This document shows, piece by piece, positions 1 through 11,400 of a stretch of 64,000 nucleotides of DNA. A program made the translations under genes and the position numbers. Every line of letters starts with the position of its first letter. Within the stretch, counting starts at the first letter, position 1. Source of the stretch: Cyrtodaria siliqua (taxonomy: Eukaryota; Mollusca; Bivalvia; Adapedonta; Hiatellidae); contig JAWPHD010007113.1 of the NCBI GenBank assembly GCA_037043455.1, forward strand, positions 1 to 64,000. Reading direction: 5' to 3'. Under the pieces are notes generated by a model. That model saw only the letters and a program-made list of their open reading frames with translations, was not told where the DNA came from and ran no database searches.

Positions 1-146
1 ATCAGTATTCATACTGTGTTGAAATTGCAGTCGTCTTCACCATGAAATTATTCACAGTGTGCTAAAAGTGAATGTTCATATGCATACTGATTTACAATTG
101 TATGAATTTTCATCGTTGAATGATTCGTACTGCGATGAAATTTCGT

Positions 147-800
147 GGTTCACGTCTTCACTGTTATGTACGACTATTATGGTTCAAGTCTTCACCGTTA
201 TGTACGACTATTAGAGTTCAAGTCTTCACCGTTATGTACGACTATTATAGATCAAGTCTTCACTGTTATCTATGACAATACTAGTTTAAATCATCACTGT
301 TATCTACGGCTATTATAGTTCAAGTTGACATTGTTATCTACGGCTATTATAGTTCAAGTTGTCATTGTTATCTACGGCTATTATAGTTCAAGTTGTCATT
401 GTTATCTATGGCTATTATAGTTCAAGTCATCATTGTTATGTCTGACGAGTATAGTTCAAGTCATCATTGTAATGTGTGACGAGTATAGTTCAATTCATCA
501 TTGTAATGTGTGACGAGTATAGTTCAAGTCATCATTGTAATGTGTGACGAGTATAGTTCAAGTCACCATTGTAATGTGTGACGAGTATAGTTCAAGTCAC
601 CATTGTAATGTGTGACGAGTATAGTTCAAGTCATCATTGAAATGTGTGACGAGTATAGTTCAAGTCATCATTGTTATGTGTGACGAGTATAGTTCAAGTC
701 ATCATTGTAATGTGTGACGAGTATAGTTCAAGTCAACATTGTAATGTGTGACGAGTATAGTTCAAGTCATCATTGTAATGTGTGACGAGTATAGTTCAGA
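147..800. repeat. 34-bp minisatellite array, about 19 units
   Basis: Units of the form agttcaagtcatcattg + taatgtgtgacgagtat recur every 34 bases; unit starts at 147, 181 and 215 confirm the period. Composition drifts along the array. Left units carry 'gttatgtacgactatta', middle units (about 290-420) 'gttatctacggctatta', and right units 'gtaatgtgtgacgagta'. Adjacent units are more alike than distant ones, as expected from local unequal exchange. The first 146 bases hold looser similar motifs. No coding role is seen. Confidence 0.95.
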
Positions 801-810
801 TCTCGTTATT

Positions 811-2342
811 GTTAAGTATAACGATTAGATACCTTAGTCATTGATATGTATTGTTTTTACCGGGTATAGAAACCCGGTAAATCATGATAGAGCCAGCATT
901 CTCTACACCCCCATGCCCTCACGCCTGCATGTTCATTTTGTCAAACCTATTCATGCCCATTCAAGGTCTTCATCATGACCCTGTGTGTGTTAAAGTGGAA
1001 TTTGGCTTCATCGTACATGAATTGTCAACGTCATCATTTGCATTCAGTTCTGCACATCTGCAGTCAAGAAGGTTTTAGGCCCATTTTCCATATTTTAGCC
1101 GGATAAAAATGGCAGACGAGCCTGGCATGTTAAAACGCCGTTAAACCCTATTTACTTTCATTGTAACATTTCAAGGTTATTACAAATGGTGTGTGAATTT
1201 GTATCCGTGTTCTTGTTTTCGTTTTGCGTGGGACGGAACGGAATTTCATGCCAATACGATGAAATAGCATAATAGGCATCAAGTATACCAGAACAACAAT
1301 TTAACGCCGACTGCGACCGGCAATAAAGGGCAGAGAAAAGATTACCAAACTCATCTGTTATCATCATGTCTCTTTACAGTTCCTCTTGACGCTGCAGTGA
1401 CACTCGTTTGACTCATCTTCAATTGAGCACGTGGAATTGAGCCTATTTATTTCATCAAGTGACCTATTGTCTCGACTCCATCACCATCAGCAATCGATAT
1501 GTTGGCATAATCATAAATTGCTCCCACGATAAACAGAACAGTGTCAATTAATATTCCAATATGTTCTTGAACGCCCATCAGTTGTCGATCCAAATTGACT
1601 AAATACTGCTTGTTTTCAATAATTTGCTCATATTTGTAGTTTTAGCTTTCTTCTGTAAAATCAATAACGTTCAGTAACCGGTTAAAGTGAAAGTGAAATG
1701 CACATTTTAGTAAATGACCTGTCAAAGTCAGACCAAGTGGGTGCCGTTTTCGTTAATAATTAAGGTTTAAAGCTCTCCGACATAATTATGTAAAAGTGTA
1801 TTTTTATATTGGAGAAAACTGAAAACATACTTTCGACTTTTTTTTATCAGTGATACCTCTGCCCATCAATTTACATGTATACTAGAAAGGGATATTTAAA
1901 GGACAAATATGACGGTGCTATTCTTTTATTGTTATATATTCGTGACTCATCAAGTTTAACATAAACTGAAATACTGCTTTCATGGCATCTACTGTATAGC
2001 AGAATAGAGCAATAACGATGAAAAACAACGGAGAATGTGGACTATTACCACGATAATAATGCCAGTTATCGTTTCTGTTAAAGGGCAAATAGTTTCCAAT
2101 GATACCACTTGAGGTTTGTTGTTGGCCAATTCATGTGATAAAATTTTCAGGAAAAATTCCGAAATTCAATGAAAACAAGGGTTCTGTGTTTTGTATTTTA
2201 GTGTTTACCATATTTGTGTAACAGGGATATATATACCAGCAGCATGAAAAGAAACTAAAACTTCTATTAAGACACCTACAACAGAACCATGTCTACAAAC
2301 TGGTTGCCAACGTGTGTAACAGTTGTATGTACAACAAAATAT
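811..2342. other. Stretch with no gene recognised
   Basis: Only short ORFs of at most 69 codons occur, with no recognisable domain, splice context or repeat unit. I see nothing further to annotate. Confidence 0.5.
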
Positions 2343-2560
2343 GTGGAGTGCGTGGTCCAGTGATAGAGCGCCGAACTCCAGATCGAGAGGTCGATCGTGG
2401 GTTCGATCCTCGCAAAGGCCACGTTATTTATCCTTGAGCAAGGTAATTAATCCACATTGCTTAGTTCTACCCAGGAAGCCATCGAGAGTGATTAATCCAA
2501 GTTGCAATAACTTGTTTCGCAATCGATGTAAAATAAATATGTTTAAACTAATTTATATGT
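2343..2560 (+). mobile_element. tRNA-derived SINE
   Basis: Bases 2343-2423 read as a degenerate tRNA head. There is an A-box-like tggtccagtgatagag, a B-box ggttcgatcc, and gtgg/ccac ends that can pair. Downstream lies 'ccttgagcaaggtaatta', which resembles the central domain shared by several animal SINE families, then an AT-rich tail. The polymerase III boxes are seen directly; family membership is inferred. A functional tRNA is unlikely because the stems are incomplete. Confidence 0.7.
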
Positions 2561-2689
2561 ATGGGTTAGCTCTCTGGCGAAGGCATGTCTTACGGCAAAT
2601 TTCATCCCTCAGAGGTTGTTGTCTCCGTATAAACGTATACGATTAGTTCACGGGACGTAAACCCCAATTTCATTTCTAAATCAAAAATA

Positions 2690-2930
2690 ACCACACGTAA
2701 TTCAGTGCATCATTCAAAACTTGCATTCATGTATCAAAGACAAAATACTCGTCGCTTGTTAGCTATGTAGCTAGGTGTTGAGTATGCAAAATGTAATGGA
2801 ACACTGAATATATGGTCCATCTAGGGGATCCGAGGGCATCACCCAATCCCACTCCGTGGTACACTGAAGATATGGTCATTCTATGGGTTCTGAGGACATT
2901 CCCCGATCCCACTCCATAAAAAATGCCAAA
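2690..2930. repeat. Dispersed repeat family R, copy 1
   Basis: The block around 'atactcgtcgcttgttagct' and 'aatgtaatggaacactgaat' is repeated at 32453-32645 with about 80-90 percent identity by eye. In this copy the segment containing 'ggggatccgagggcatcacc' is partly duplicated in tandem (about 2805-2860 and 2861-2920). No ORF, tRNA head or poly(A) tail is visible, so the class is unknown. Confidence 0.75.
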
Positions 2931-4480
2931 AGAAGCGATTACTGTTTACAACGTTACCTCTTATGCACCTCTACACTTTTGTTATTTATTCATTTTATTG
3001 ACGTTTCTCTATTTCAAAACCATGTTAAATGCATGCTCATTTCTTTTACAAGGAAAACAATGAAAAGGCGGTATGCCAAATTCACATACAACAATTCCGG
3101 CTGTAAAAGACAAAATACGATGTTATGTTTATTTTACAGTAATCGATTCCAGAAGCTCACTCACTAGTCATAAATACCATAGAAACAAATGTCGCTGTAA
3201 TTTATTGTTTAAATAGTGCAACATTACGAGACGCACTCCATCTCGGAGTGTAAAGATGTATATAAAGGTGACTGACGGCGTATAACTTTGCCTTTATTTC
3301 GTCTTTTACAACCTTCATTGCTGCAACATTGAGAAAATATATCTATATATCCAGAACTGGCTTTGTTAATGGTCTAGAAAGCTTCTCAGCATGGGAACTA
3401 AACGGTTCTTGTGATTACTTGAAACCAACAGTGACACATGGGTCTGATGTTCCACATTTGCGAGCTCTATGGCTCCCCACCTACCACCCACACACATTCA
3501 CTTTCTTAAAATATGTTTTGGTATTTTTTCATTTCCCACTTTCCGAATGATTTGAACCAATCCTGATTTACCAAGGGTTATGATCTATTTTCTGATTTTC
3601 CAATTTCTCTAATCTCCTCTTACTTCCAGACAATTATCCATTGCAGGAACTATCTAGCAATGCATAAAACAACAGGGTGTGGTAACTACAAAAACAGGCA
3701 GATTTAATTTCACTTGAAGTGCACCCCTTAATTGTATCCGTTTTCCTATATAAATAAAATGAAGTAATATGTGTAAACAAAACACACTCTGCATCTTTGA
3801 GGCAGTATATGTTTTACTTATTTAAACTTCCGTTAATCATAGAGCTGATAGACTCAAAGGTAACATCATTGAATGATGCAAGTATAAAGAATGCCATTAA
3901 ATCGTCTCAGACATGAATAAGAGCTATTAGAACTATGTCTCATTATATGAGAAAAATGTTAAGAGAAAAACAAGTGACTGATTGCGAAATGATGTTATTC
4001 GGCCTTTATTGTTAAAGCTGTTAAATCTATACTTAAAAGTGTCATGCCTATTTGTAAGTTCATGTTTACTTCCTCATGATGAATTCGGAGACCAGGCCTG
4101 GAATTCACCAACCAGTGAGCTTAATTATTAAATTAAACATACCAGCAGCAGATCATCACATCGCATCTATACACAGGTAGAATTTGAATTTACCAGGTTT
4201 TTTTTGCCTTTCCCGGGCTGGACTTTCTGGTTTAAGTAAGACACGCTCACCATTGACCTATTAGGGCTAAAACTAGCTTGAAATATGTGAACAACACCTC
4301 AAGACGGATCATATTAACCATCATGTACATTAACGTTGCGTGGTGTTAAACTATATTTTATTAAACTGAAACTAGGATTCCGCCTCAAAAATGTATCGGT
4401 GTTTTAGTTAGTGTACGTAAAATATCAATGATTTAGTGATTATCATCAACTCTTGTTCAAAGAGCAAATAAGAGAGTTAA
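2931..4480. other. Stretch with no gene recognised
   Basis: AT-rich sequence with short ORFs only, and no repeat array or recognisable coding exon. Confidence 0.5.
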
Positions 4481-4489
4481 GATTGTGTT

Positions 4490-4690
4490 TGTTTGTTTGT
4501 TTGTTTGTATGGTGTTTTACGTCATTTTCAACACATGTTATATATGACGGTCGATTTTTTGTGGTGGAGGCAGACCGTCCAATTTTCTTGGGTAGAACCA
4601 GTACTGTACACATCCCGCCATCCGTAAGAATCGACACTTCCTCATTTACAAGTTAAGAACCCTGGTTTGAATCCCGCTATGAGCAACTAT
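4490..4690 (-). mobile_element. SINE family S, copy a
   Basis: Shares the body 'gtggtggaggcagac', 'gggtagaacca', 'taagaatcgacacttcctca' with copies at 13275, 15955, 16195 and 32180. Read on the minus strand it ends in an (AAAC)n tail, seen as gtttgtttgtttg on plus at 4488-4508. The tRNA-like head is truncated; only a weak B-box (gggattcaaacca) remains near 4665-4677. Confidence 0.8.
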
Positions 4691-4965
4691 GGTTTAAGAA
4701 ATATATTCTAAGGAAAAATAGAAAAACTTTAGTATTGACTTTGTAAGACCTGAAGACTATCCATCTACCTTAAACACGTTGATGTATTCCTAATGTGTGT
4801 TTAGCAGTATATCACGGTACATTTTTAATCTGTAGTCTAGGTGATTGGTGTGGAATGTGTAACGTGGGAGATCTCCGCACAATCAAAAGTTGTTTTTACT
4901 ACAAACAGGTGAAAATGCGACATAAAGATAGGCAGCCTCTGTGTTACTTGCTTTTACTAACTGCT

Positions 4966-5090
4966 AAAATACACGCGCTTCATTCTGAAATACACTCGCT
5001 TCGTTCTGAAATACACTCGCTTCGTTCTGAAATACACTCGCTTCGTTCTGAAATACACTCGCTTCGTTCTGAAATACACTCGCTTCGCGT
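4966..5090. repeat. 21-bp minisatellite, about 6 units
   Basis: The unit gaaatacactcgcttcgttct repeats with almost no variation. Since 21 is a multiple of 3, one plus frame stays open and would encode a heptad EIHSLRS repeat. The ORF around it has no splice or start context, so I treat it as non-coding. Confidence 0.9.
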
Positions 5091-5444
5091 AACATGATTA
5101 CACTGAACAAAATGTCTAAGTATCAACTTTTGTATCTTAACTAATTTTCTTATTTTAAATATATTTTAGATTAGATATATGATAAGTATTTTGTTTTGAC
5201 TCATAGTTTGTAAAACATTTATTTTTTGTTTAAATTGTTACATCTTTTGAGAGTTACCCTCCCTTTATATGAAAACATGAAATGTGCTGATAAAACACGT
5301 AACATGAGTCAAAGATCGCTTAAAGATTTAAAACTGGTATGAAATAATAGAAAGAAAAAAAAAATTGACCCATTTATCGCAGATTTTCCGTCTATAAAAA
5401 AATGAAATATGGATAATCTTAAATTACCTCCCTTTAATGGGAGT

Positions 5445-5494
5445 TGGGGTGGCGGGAGTGGCGGGGGTGGGGGTGGTGGGGGTGGGGGTGGGGA
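5445..5494 (+). other. G-rich tract with G-quadruplex potential
   Basis: More than eight runs of three or more G are separated by one to three bases, well beyond the minimal four-run pattern. Similar but shorter G-rich tracts lie at about 29277-29315 and 34257-34299. Confidence 0.7.
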
Positions 5495-5844
5495 TCTGAA
5501 CCTTTATAAATGTGTATCTTGTAATGGTGTTAGTCACATTGTAAAACATGAAATGGATCTGAACAAATTCATATAACATAATTTTCTGATTTTACGTTAT
5601 TTTTTAAACATGATAATTTGGTTGTTTGAAATGGGTGCATTTGTTTGTGTGTTTTTTTTGTGTGTGTTTTTTTCCATTTCTGCAAATCTTAGGGTCGGAG
5701 GGTTTGAGAACCGAAAAATTAAACAACTCTGGCCCAAATGTTCAAAAAATCAGAAACTCCAACATGATTAGAACTGCTTTAGTAGCAAACATTTAAATGA
5801 CAATGTTTGAATTAATTGCTGTTTCATAATGTTTTCTGCTTGGT

Positions 5845-6140
5845 TGATTGTTTTCTATACGGGCAGTTTTCTACACGGACAGCGATTGGTTGTTTTCTAT
5901 ACGGGCAGTTTTCTATACTGACAGCGATTGGTTATTTTTTTTCTAAACGGGCAGTTTTCTATACGGACAGCGATTGGGTAATTGTTTTCCATAAGGTGAG
6001 CTGAGCCATTGGGTATTTGTTTTTTCTACACGGAATGCAATGGGTGTTTGTATGATATACGAACAGCTAATGGGTAATTGTTATACAGACAACCATTGTG
6101 TAGTTCTTTTCTATAAGGTCAGCCAATGGGTTAGTGTATA
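5845..6140. repeat. ~43-bp degenerate tandem repeat
   Basis: Three good units of 'gttttctatacgggcag' + 'ttttctatacggacagcg' + 'attgg' run from 5845 to 5985. More diverged units ('caatgggt', 'ctatacga') continue to about 6140. The open plus frame across it (5816-6004) is a product of the repeat. Confidence 0.8.
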
Positions 6141-6779
6141 CTATACGAAGTGCGAATAAGGTAATATGTTCGGAAAAGTTTAGAAAAGTCCACCTACATG
6201 TGGATTATATTTTAGCATTTTTTCCTCTTGTAAAAACACAAAAGGCTCACATACTGTACATTCGTCGGTGATATATACACTCATGGTTATAATGATAAAA
6301 TATCTTTACGTTTGTGGGCAATTATACACAGACATATATATGCGTATATCATAGCCTTCCGTAGTATGCGAAGAAATACTTTTAACTCGCAATTATCTCC
6401 ATTCCTTGGCACACATCCACGAATACGTTAATGACACTACCTTTATTAATAGAAAAACAACATTCATTACTAGTACACGGTTAATAATTACAAAACGCAT
6501 AAGTATTAGACAACCAACTATTTATAATTATGACTATAAGGAACCACCCTGCATGATGTATCATTACATTCTCGGAACTGACATTCCCGATTACGTATAA
6601 ATGTATACGATCCGTCTGACGACTAATGCGTTCTGAGACATCTTCAACCACAAGATTGTGTAAACATAATTCAAAATGTTATTTAACAACAATGTAGTTA
6701 GAAGCTACGTACAGGTGAACATCACCGTTTTAAAATCATCGATTGGGATCATCGATGATATCACTTCATTCTACAGCCA
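6141..6779. other. Stretch with no gene recognised
   Basis: AT-rich with one 64-codon plus ORF (6406-6600) lacking any domain or splice context. Nothing else is seen. Confidence 0.45.
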
Positions 6780-6991
6780 TTATTCGAAACAATCAGTCTT
6801 TTTCCAAGCGTCCTTCGTAAACACTTTGGACAATACTTTCAAAGAATATAGCATATTTGCAAATTTGCTGTCTATTTTGGACTGCATTTCGGTACTACAA
6901 TAGCCTTTGCATCCAGTGTAAACCCAGATCAGCCAGCGAGTGACCAGGTATACAATGTCTTGCTGCTCATCAGTCATTTTCCCCCAAACAA
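6780..6991 (-). CDS. Possible terminal coding exon, unknown small protein
   Basis: On the minus strand a pyrimidine-rich tract followed by AG (plus 6992-6993) precedes an open frame that reads VWGKMTDEQQDIVYLV and continues to a stop at 6780. The ATG inside it is at 6977. The 65 residues from that Met are balanced in composition (Trp, Cys, Lys, Asp) and unlike the Phe/Ile/Tyr-rich noise ORFs nearby. Two cysteines lie close together (CKGYC). No family is recognised and no partner exon was identified, so this could be chance. It does not overlap a recognisable repeat. Confidence 0.3.
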
Positions 6992-7776
6992 CTATAAAAA
7001 AGATATTACAGAATCTTACACAACACGTTGTTTTTTTTCAGAGAAAACTATGTTAACATCTTGGCATAGCCTGTCAATGAGTCGAATCTATTCCTAAAAC
7101 ATAAGTCGTCTGGCAGCCTCTATATTTCTCTCCTGCTATGTACCATTGTTTGTTGTTACATCTCACAACGTTCGACTTGTCTCAAGGTTGGCAACGATAA
7201 TTTACAGCACGAATCTCAGAATATTCCAGAACATACATCATCAATTATGTGATGGTATTTAAGTACATGAAAGAATGTCGACAAGAAATGTTCCATCCCG
7301 TCTGCAGCGAAATGTTTTGCAAGAAGGTTGCGTTATGCTTGTAATCCGTTATTCTTCTGTACCTGCGTAAACATGAAGCTGTCACCGCCTATTTGTCCTA
7401 GAATAAGTTCTCTATTTTTTGCAAGTTATGAAATGAGGTTATCATACAAACGTAGCAAAAATATGTATGCATATACAACCGTCTATGTATGCATATAGTC
7501 GAATCATGTGGTAACTGAACTGCATAAACACGTACTTGTAAGACTCATCAGAATATTTCATCCTATCATAAAACAGGAACTGTCCGTTTCGTCAACCATA
7601 TACTTTTTACACTTTCAAAAGGCAAATGACATGACACATCTGTCTTTATCATGCCAAGATCGGTGTAGGGTATATGAACACGCATTTCCGCCAAGTTCTA
7701 TAATAATATCTCCGACAATTTCATAAAACGGGTTTCCTGATGGGTTCGGAAGCCTTAGTTTATTTGCATTACCAAC
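6992..7776. other. Stretch with no gene recognised
   Basis: No domain-bearing ORF or repeat array. The 72-codon plus ORF at 7508-7726 has no support. Confidence 0.45.
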
Positions 7777-7860
7777 ATATCTAGGGCTCAGCGCAAAACT
7801 GTTCTATCTCCTTCTTTATTCATATGTAGTTAGAAAAGTTTTGTGCTGAGCCCTAGATAT
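7777..7860. other. Long imperfect hairpin, 84 nt
   Basis: Arms 7777-7800 and 7837-7860 pair over 24 bp with one G-U (or A-C, on the other strand) position. After a single G/A mismatch, ttcta (7802-7806) pairs with tagaa (7831-7835), leaving a 24-nt loop. The size and the mismatch-plus-inner-stem shape fit a microRNA precursor. A very small inverted-repeat transposon remnant would look similar. I recognise no known microRNA in it. Confidence 0.6.
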
Positions 7861-7949
7861 ATAGCCTTATTTAACCGATATCCTGACCTTTTTCGGTCTG
7901 CTCACAAATGTACAAAAAAGATGGCTTCGACATAAGTATCATGATCCTC

Positions 7950-8260
7950 TGTTTTTCTATGTCGGGTCACCGCGGCCTTGACCTAAAACCTAGTGACCTC
8001 AAAAACAATAAGGATAACCTTGTCCCATGGATAGACTATATATGAAATCCGGTTTGTAATACTTCATGAGTCATCATGTGGAATTCAAACTTGACGGACG
8101 GACAGACGGGGTTTTCTATGTCGGGTCACCGCGACCTTGAACTTCATCTAGTGACCTAAAATATAGGGTCATCCTTCGACCATGGGCAGTCTATGTATGA
8201 CGTTTCATGATAATGTGTGTAATACTTCATGAATTATCATGTGGAATTCAAATTGTTAAC
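7950..8260. repeat. Duplicated 'gtcaccgcgaccttga' dispersed repeat, two tandem copies
   Basis: Two units about 165 bases apart share 'ttctatgtcgggtcaccgcg', 'aatacttcatga' and 'atcatgtggaattcaaa'. They belong to the same style of 'ccttgacct' repeat seen at 47230-47700, which I associate with bivalve genomes. No coding function. Confidence 0.7.
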
Positions 8261-10830
8261 GTACGAACAACGCCATACCATAATAAGTCCTGTTTTTCAA
8301 AATAACACAAACAACGATTCGTCATTATTGCCGCAGCCGGACTCAGAAAGCTGCTATGGGTGTTGGACTGTGTATCAACGTCATTTTACTGTTCATAAGC
8401 AACTGTATTCTAGTAAAAATACCAGGACGCAGTCAAATTGGTAAACAGGCATTTTATGGGTCTTCTACTATTTGAATTAGGTATCAATTTCAGGGATACA
8501 GTCTATAAATCTTTCTCAGCATACGAATACAGCTGGTTCCAGATCGTTATCGTCACTGATTATTGATTGATGTTAAATTTTATTAAAAGCTCGCGGCAAC
8601 CCCCTTAGTTTTTCTGCATAACTTGCATTTGTTCAATACTTAATATTAATTATAAGAATAATATAAAGGAAATGGTGTTTGAATATTACTAACTGTTTGT
8701 TGTGCTATATATGTATCTCTTTTTGGTGCTGTCTGATTTTAAAATAAGCAACACCTCTATTAAACAAAGTTGATGAAACTTTAACGCATCTTCTAAAGAG
8801 TTTGAATAGGTCTGTTCCACTCCTACTTATTCTGATGAACTACTAATCGGATTTCAATAATAAAAAACATCTAACATTAAACCCTTTCTTCTAATGTTAA
8901 TTTACATTGCTAAAAACTGAGATTTCCTCACAGACGCTCCAATTGCTAATATATTATCGTTAAGTTGTCTTTTTGTTTATAACTATGATAATTTACCAGT
9001 TCTTCATATTCTAACCATGATCTTTTCCCAGTTCCCCACATTCGAATCATAAAAACAAAATTATGTTTAGTGATCCATTACACATACTATTTCAGATGTC
9101 TATCACATAATATTATAACATTATACAACACAGATGCCAAAATTAAAAAAATATGTTCATTTTGTCTCATGATGACTAGTTTATCTAGTGATAAAATCTT
9201 TCATGATAAATTTGCTTTGATTGTTGACAATTACAAATAAAAACAATTCTAACATCTACACACTGTTCGTTTATTTTTATCATATTCATTCCCCTTACTT
9301 TTCTTATGTAACTGTTCTGACCGGCTTGTGATACTTTGTATCACTGTTTTCTTGTATGTATTACTATTACATGCGATGCAGCCTTCGAGAGATTTCTTGT
9401 CATTTGTTATTTATGGAAACGGAATTCTATGGAAATAATTGGTATGTCGTTTTCAAAGACCATACAGTTCAGCATTCAGTTTCGTCTTTATCTTTCTTGA
9501 TCAACAGTTTGATTTACGGCACTTGCTATCGACCTGACGCAATTTCCTCTATATAACATTGGCAATATATCGTAAATTCTGTCGCAAAAGTCTTATACTT
9601 GTGTTGTTTCCTCGTCAAATCGACTCCAGTAACTTTGTCTCTATACGAAACTCGTACGATATAAGAATTATTCAGAACGGACTTATAACTGTATCTTTTA
9701 CGGACGAAAACTAATTATAAAAGAAACCTTTAATTCCCTTCATTTCATTCATGAATTCAGTTGACACGATTACAGGATCGATAACATTAGATGCGTCGCC
9801 GTGATATTGATTTTTGTCAAGGGCGAAGTAACAAATAAAAAACCCAGAAACATCACGGTTCGCTGATCGACAGAACAGATGTTGTATATATGACAAAGAG
9901 AAAGCTTGAAATCAAAGTTGATCAATGGTTGGTTATTAATCACCAAGCATATTAGTTATTTGTATTTGTACGGTTTTCTTTATTATAGAATGAACCAGGG
10001 GCGTAGCTGGCCGAATTTAAGTTGTAGACACAAGTAGCTGCTAGGTGGGTTTGGGCATGCTCCTCCAAATTACTTATTTTTAAATTAAGACATAAACGAG
10101 TTTGTGGGATTTTTTTGAGGGAATAAACATAGATCCAAGGCCGGTTATCTTCACAGATATCAAGAAAAATATCAACATTTCGGAAAAAAAACATCCACCC
10201 AATTTACCCACTCCCCTTCAGTTTTAATGGTTTTGAGACTGTTTATATCTGCGACAAAGTTATATAGGCCTGCTGTATTGTTCAGGCCTAAACCTAGAGT
10301 TCACCATAGATTTCGAAAGATTCGTGCGCAAAATGCTCGAATTACACCTACGATAGCACATATTACTGAAAATAATTTTCCTTGTAAATAAGAGGTCACT
10401 TTCATGCACATTCATTATAGTTTGGCCTTTTAAAATAGAATATATCATTTGTAAATTTTAAGTAGGACCATTAGACACCCCCCACCTACCCACACCACCC
10501 CCACCACACGAAAAGCTAGTTGTACCACCTTTAAGGCGCTCCCCCCACCCCCACCCCCTTCCCACCCCACCACCACCACACGATAAGCCCGTTGTACAAA
10601 GATGCGGCACAATCGGTAAGGTGCAGACGCCGTTTAGTATTAACAAAATTAAGTAGTATAGCTAACAATCACATCATATATATACATGCAAGATACAGAG
10701 AAGAACAGTCTTATTTGATGTGTAAAGTGAAACTAATATTAATGAATTAATTTCATGGCAATAGCCGCATTCTTAAAAGTAGGTTGTCGGGTCCGACAAT
10801 ACATTCATGACTAAACACGTGACAATGCAT
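8261..10830. other. Stretch with no gene; part of a dispersed repeat near 10.0 kb
   Basis: Mostly AT-rich with no domain-bearing ORF. Around 9990-10020 'ggggcgtagctggccgaat' resembles a common marine-invertebrate dispersed repeat. At 10475-10600 two C-rich blocks share 'ccacacgaaaagctagttgtacc' in varied form, forming a diverged ~90-bp tandem duplication. Confidence 0.45.
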
Positions 10831-11400
10831 GTTGTCATTACCAAAAGTAAATGCAGGACTAAAATACTTGACAACGTATGCTGTCATTTCCGACAAAACA
10901 CTCAGGACAAATCAACGCGACAACGCATGCTGTCATTTCCGACAAAACACTCATGACAAATCAACGCGACAACGCATGATGTCATTTCCGACAAAACACT
11001 CATGACAAATCAACGCGACAACGCAGACTGTCATTTCCGACAAAACACTCAGGACAAATCAACGCGACAACGCAGGCTGTCATTTTCGACAAAACACTCA
11101 GGACAAATCAACGCGACAACGCAGACTGTCATTTTCGACAAAACACTCAGGACAAATCAACGCCACAACGCAGGCTGTCATTTTCGACAAAACACTCGAG
11201 ACAAATCAACGCGACAACGCAGGCTGTCATTTTCGACAAAACAATCAAGACAAATCAAAGTTGCTGTTTCCATAAATAAATCTTGGAATAAACATTTTTG
11301 AATTGACAACGCAGGATGTCAATTCCGACAAAACACTCAGGACAAATCAACGCGGCACATGCATGACTAAACAATGTGACAACGAAGGCTGCCATTTCCG
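10831..11400. repeat. 49-bp minisatellite, about 9-10 units
   Basis: The unit reads acaaaacactcaggacaaat + caacgcgacaacgcaggctg + tcatttccg and recurs every 49 bases (for example 11051 and 11100). It is most regular at 10885-11250. A 60-base unrelated segment (about 11255-11310) interrupts it before one more copy. Because 49 is not a multiple of 3, the 99-codon plus ORF here simply cycles through frames of the unit. Confidence 0.92.

Noticed and set aside
147..800. CRISPR-like regular repeat array
   Set aside because: Units are contiguous with no unique spacers, and the genome is eukaryotic.
2343..2423. Functional tRNA gene
   Set aside because: Pol III boxes are present but the stems do not pair fully and a SINE body follows. 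The same holds for the heads at 16110, 32335, 45838 and 46900.
4795..5097. 100-codon ORF ending in EIHSLRS heptads, coiled-coil-like
   Set aside because: The heptads are the 21-bp array; the upstream part has no coding support.
11002..11301. 99-codon plus ORF with repeated 'TNQRDNADCHFRQ'
   Set aside because: Pure translation of the 49-bp minisatellite.
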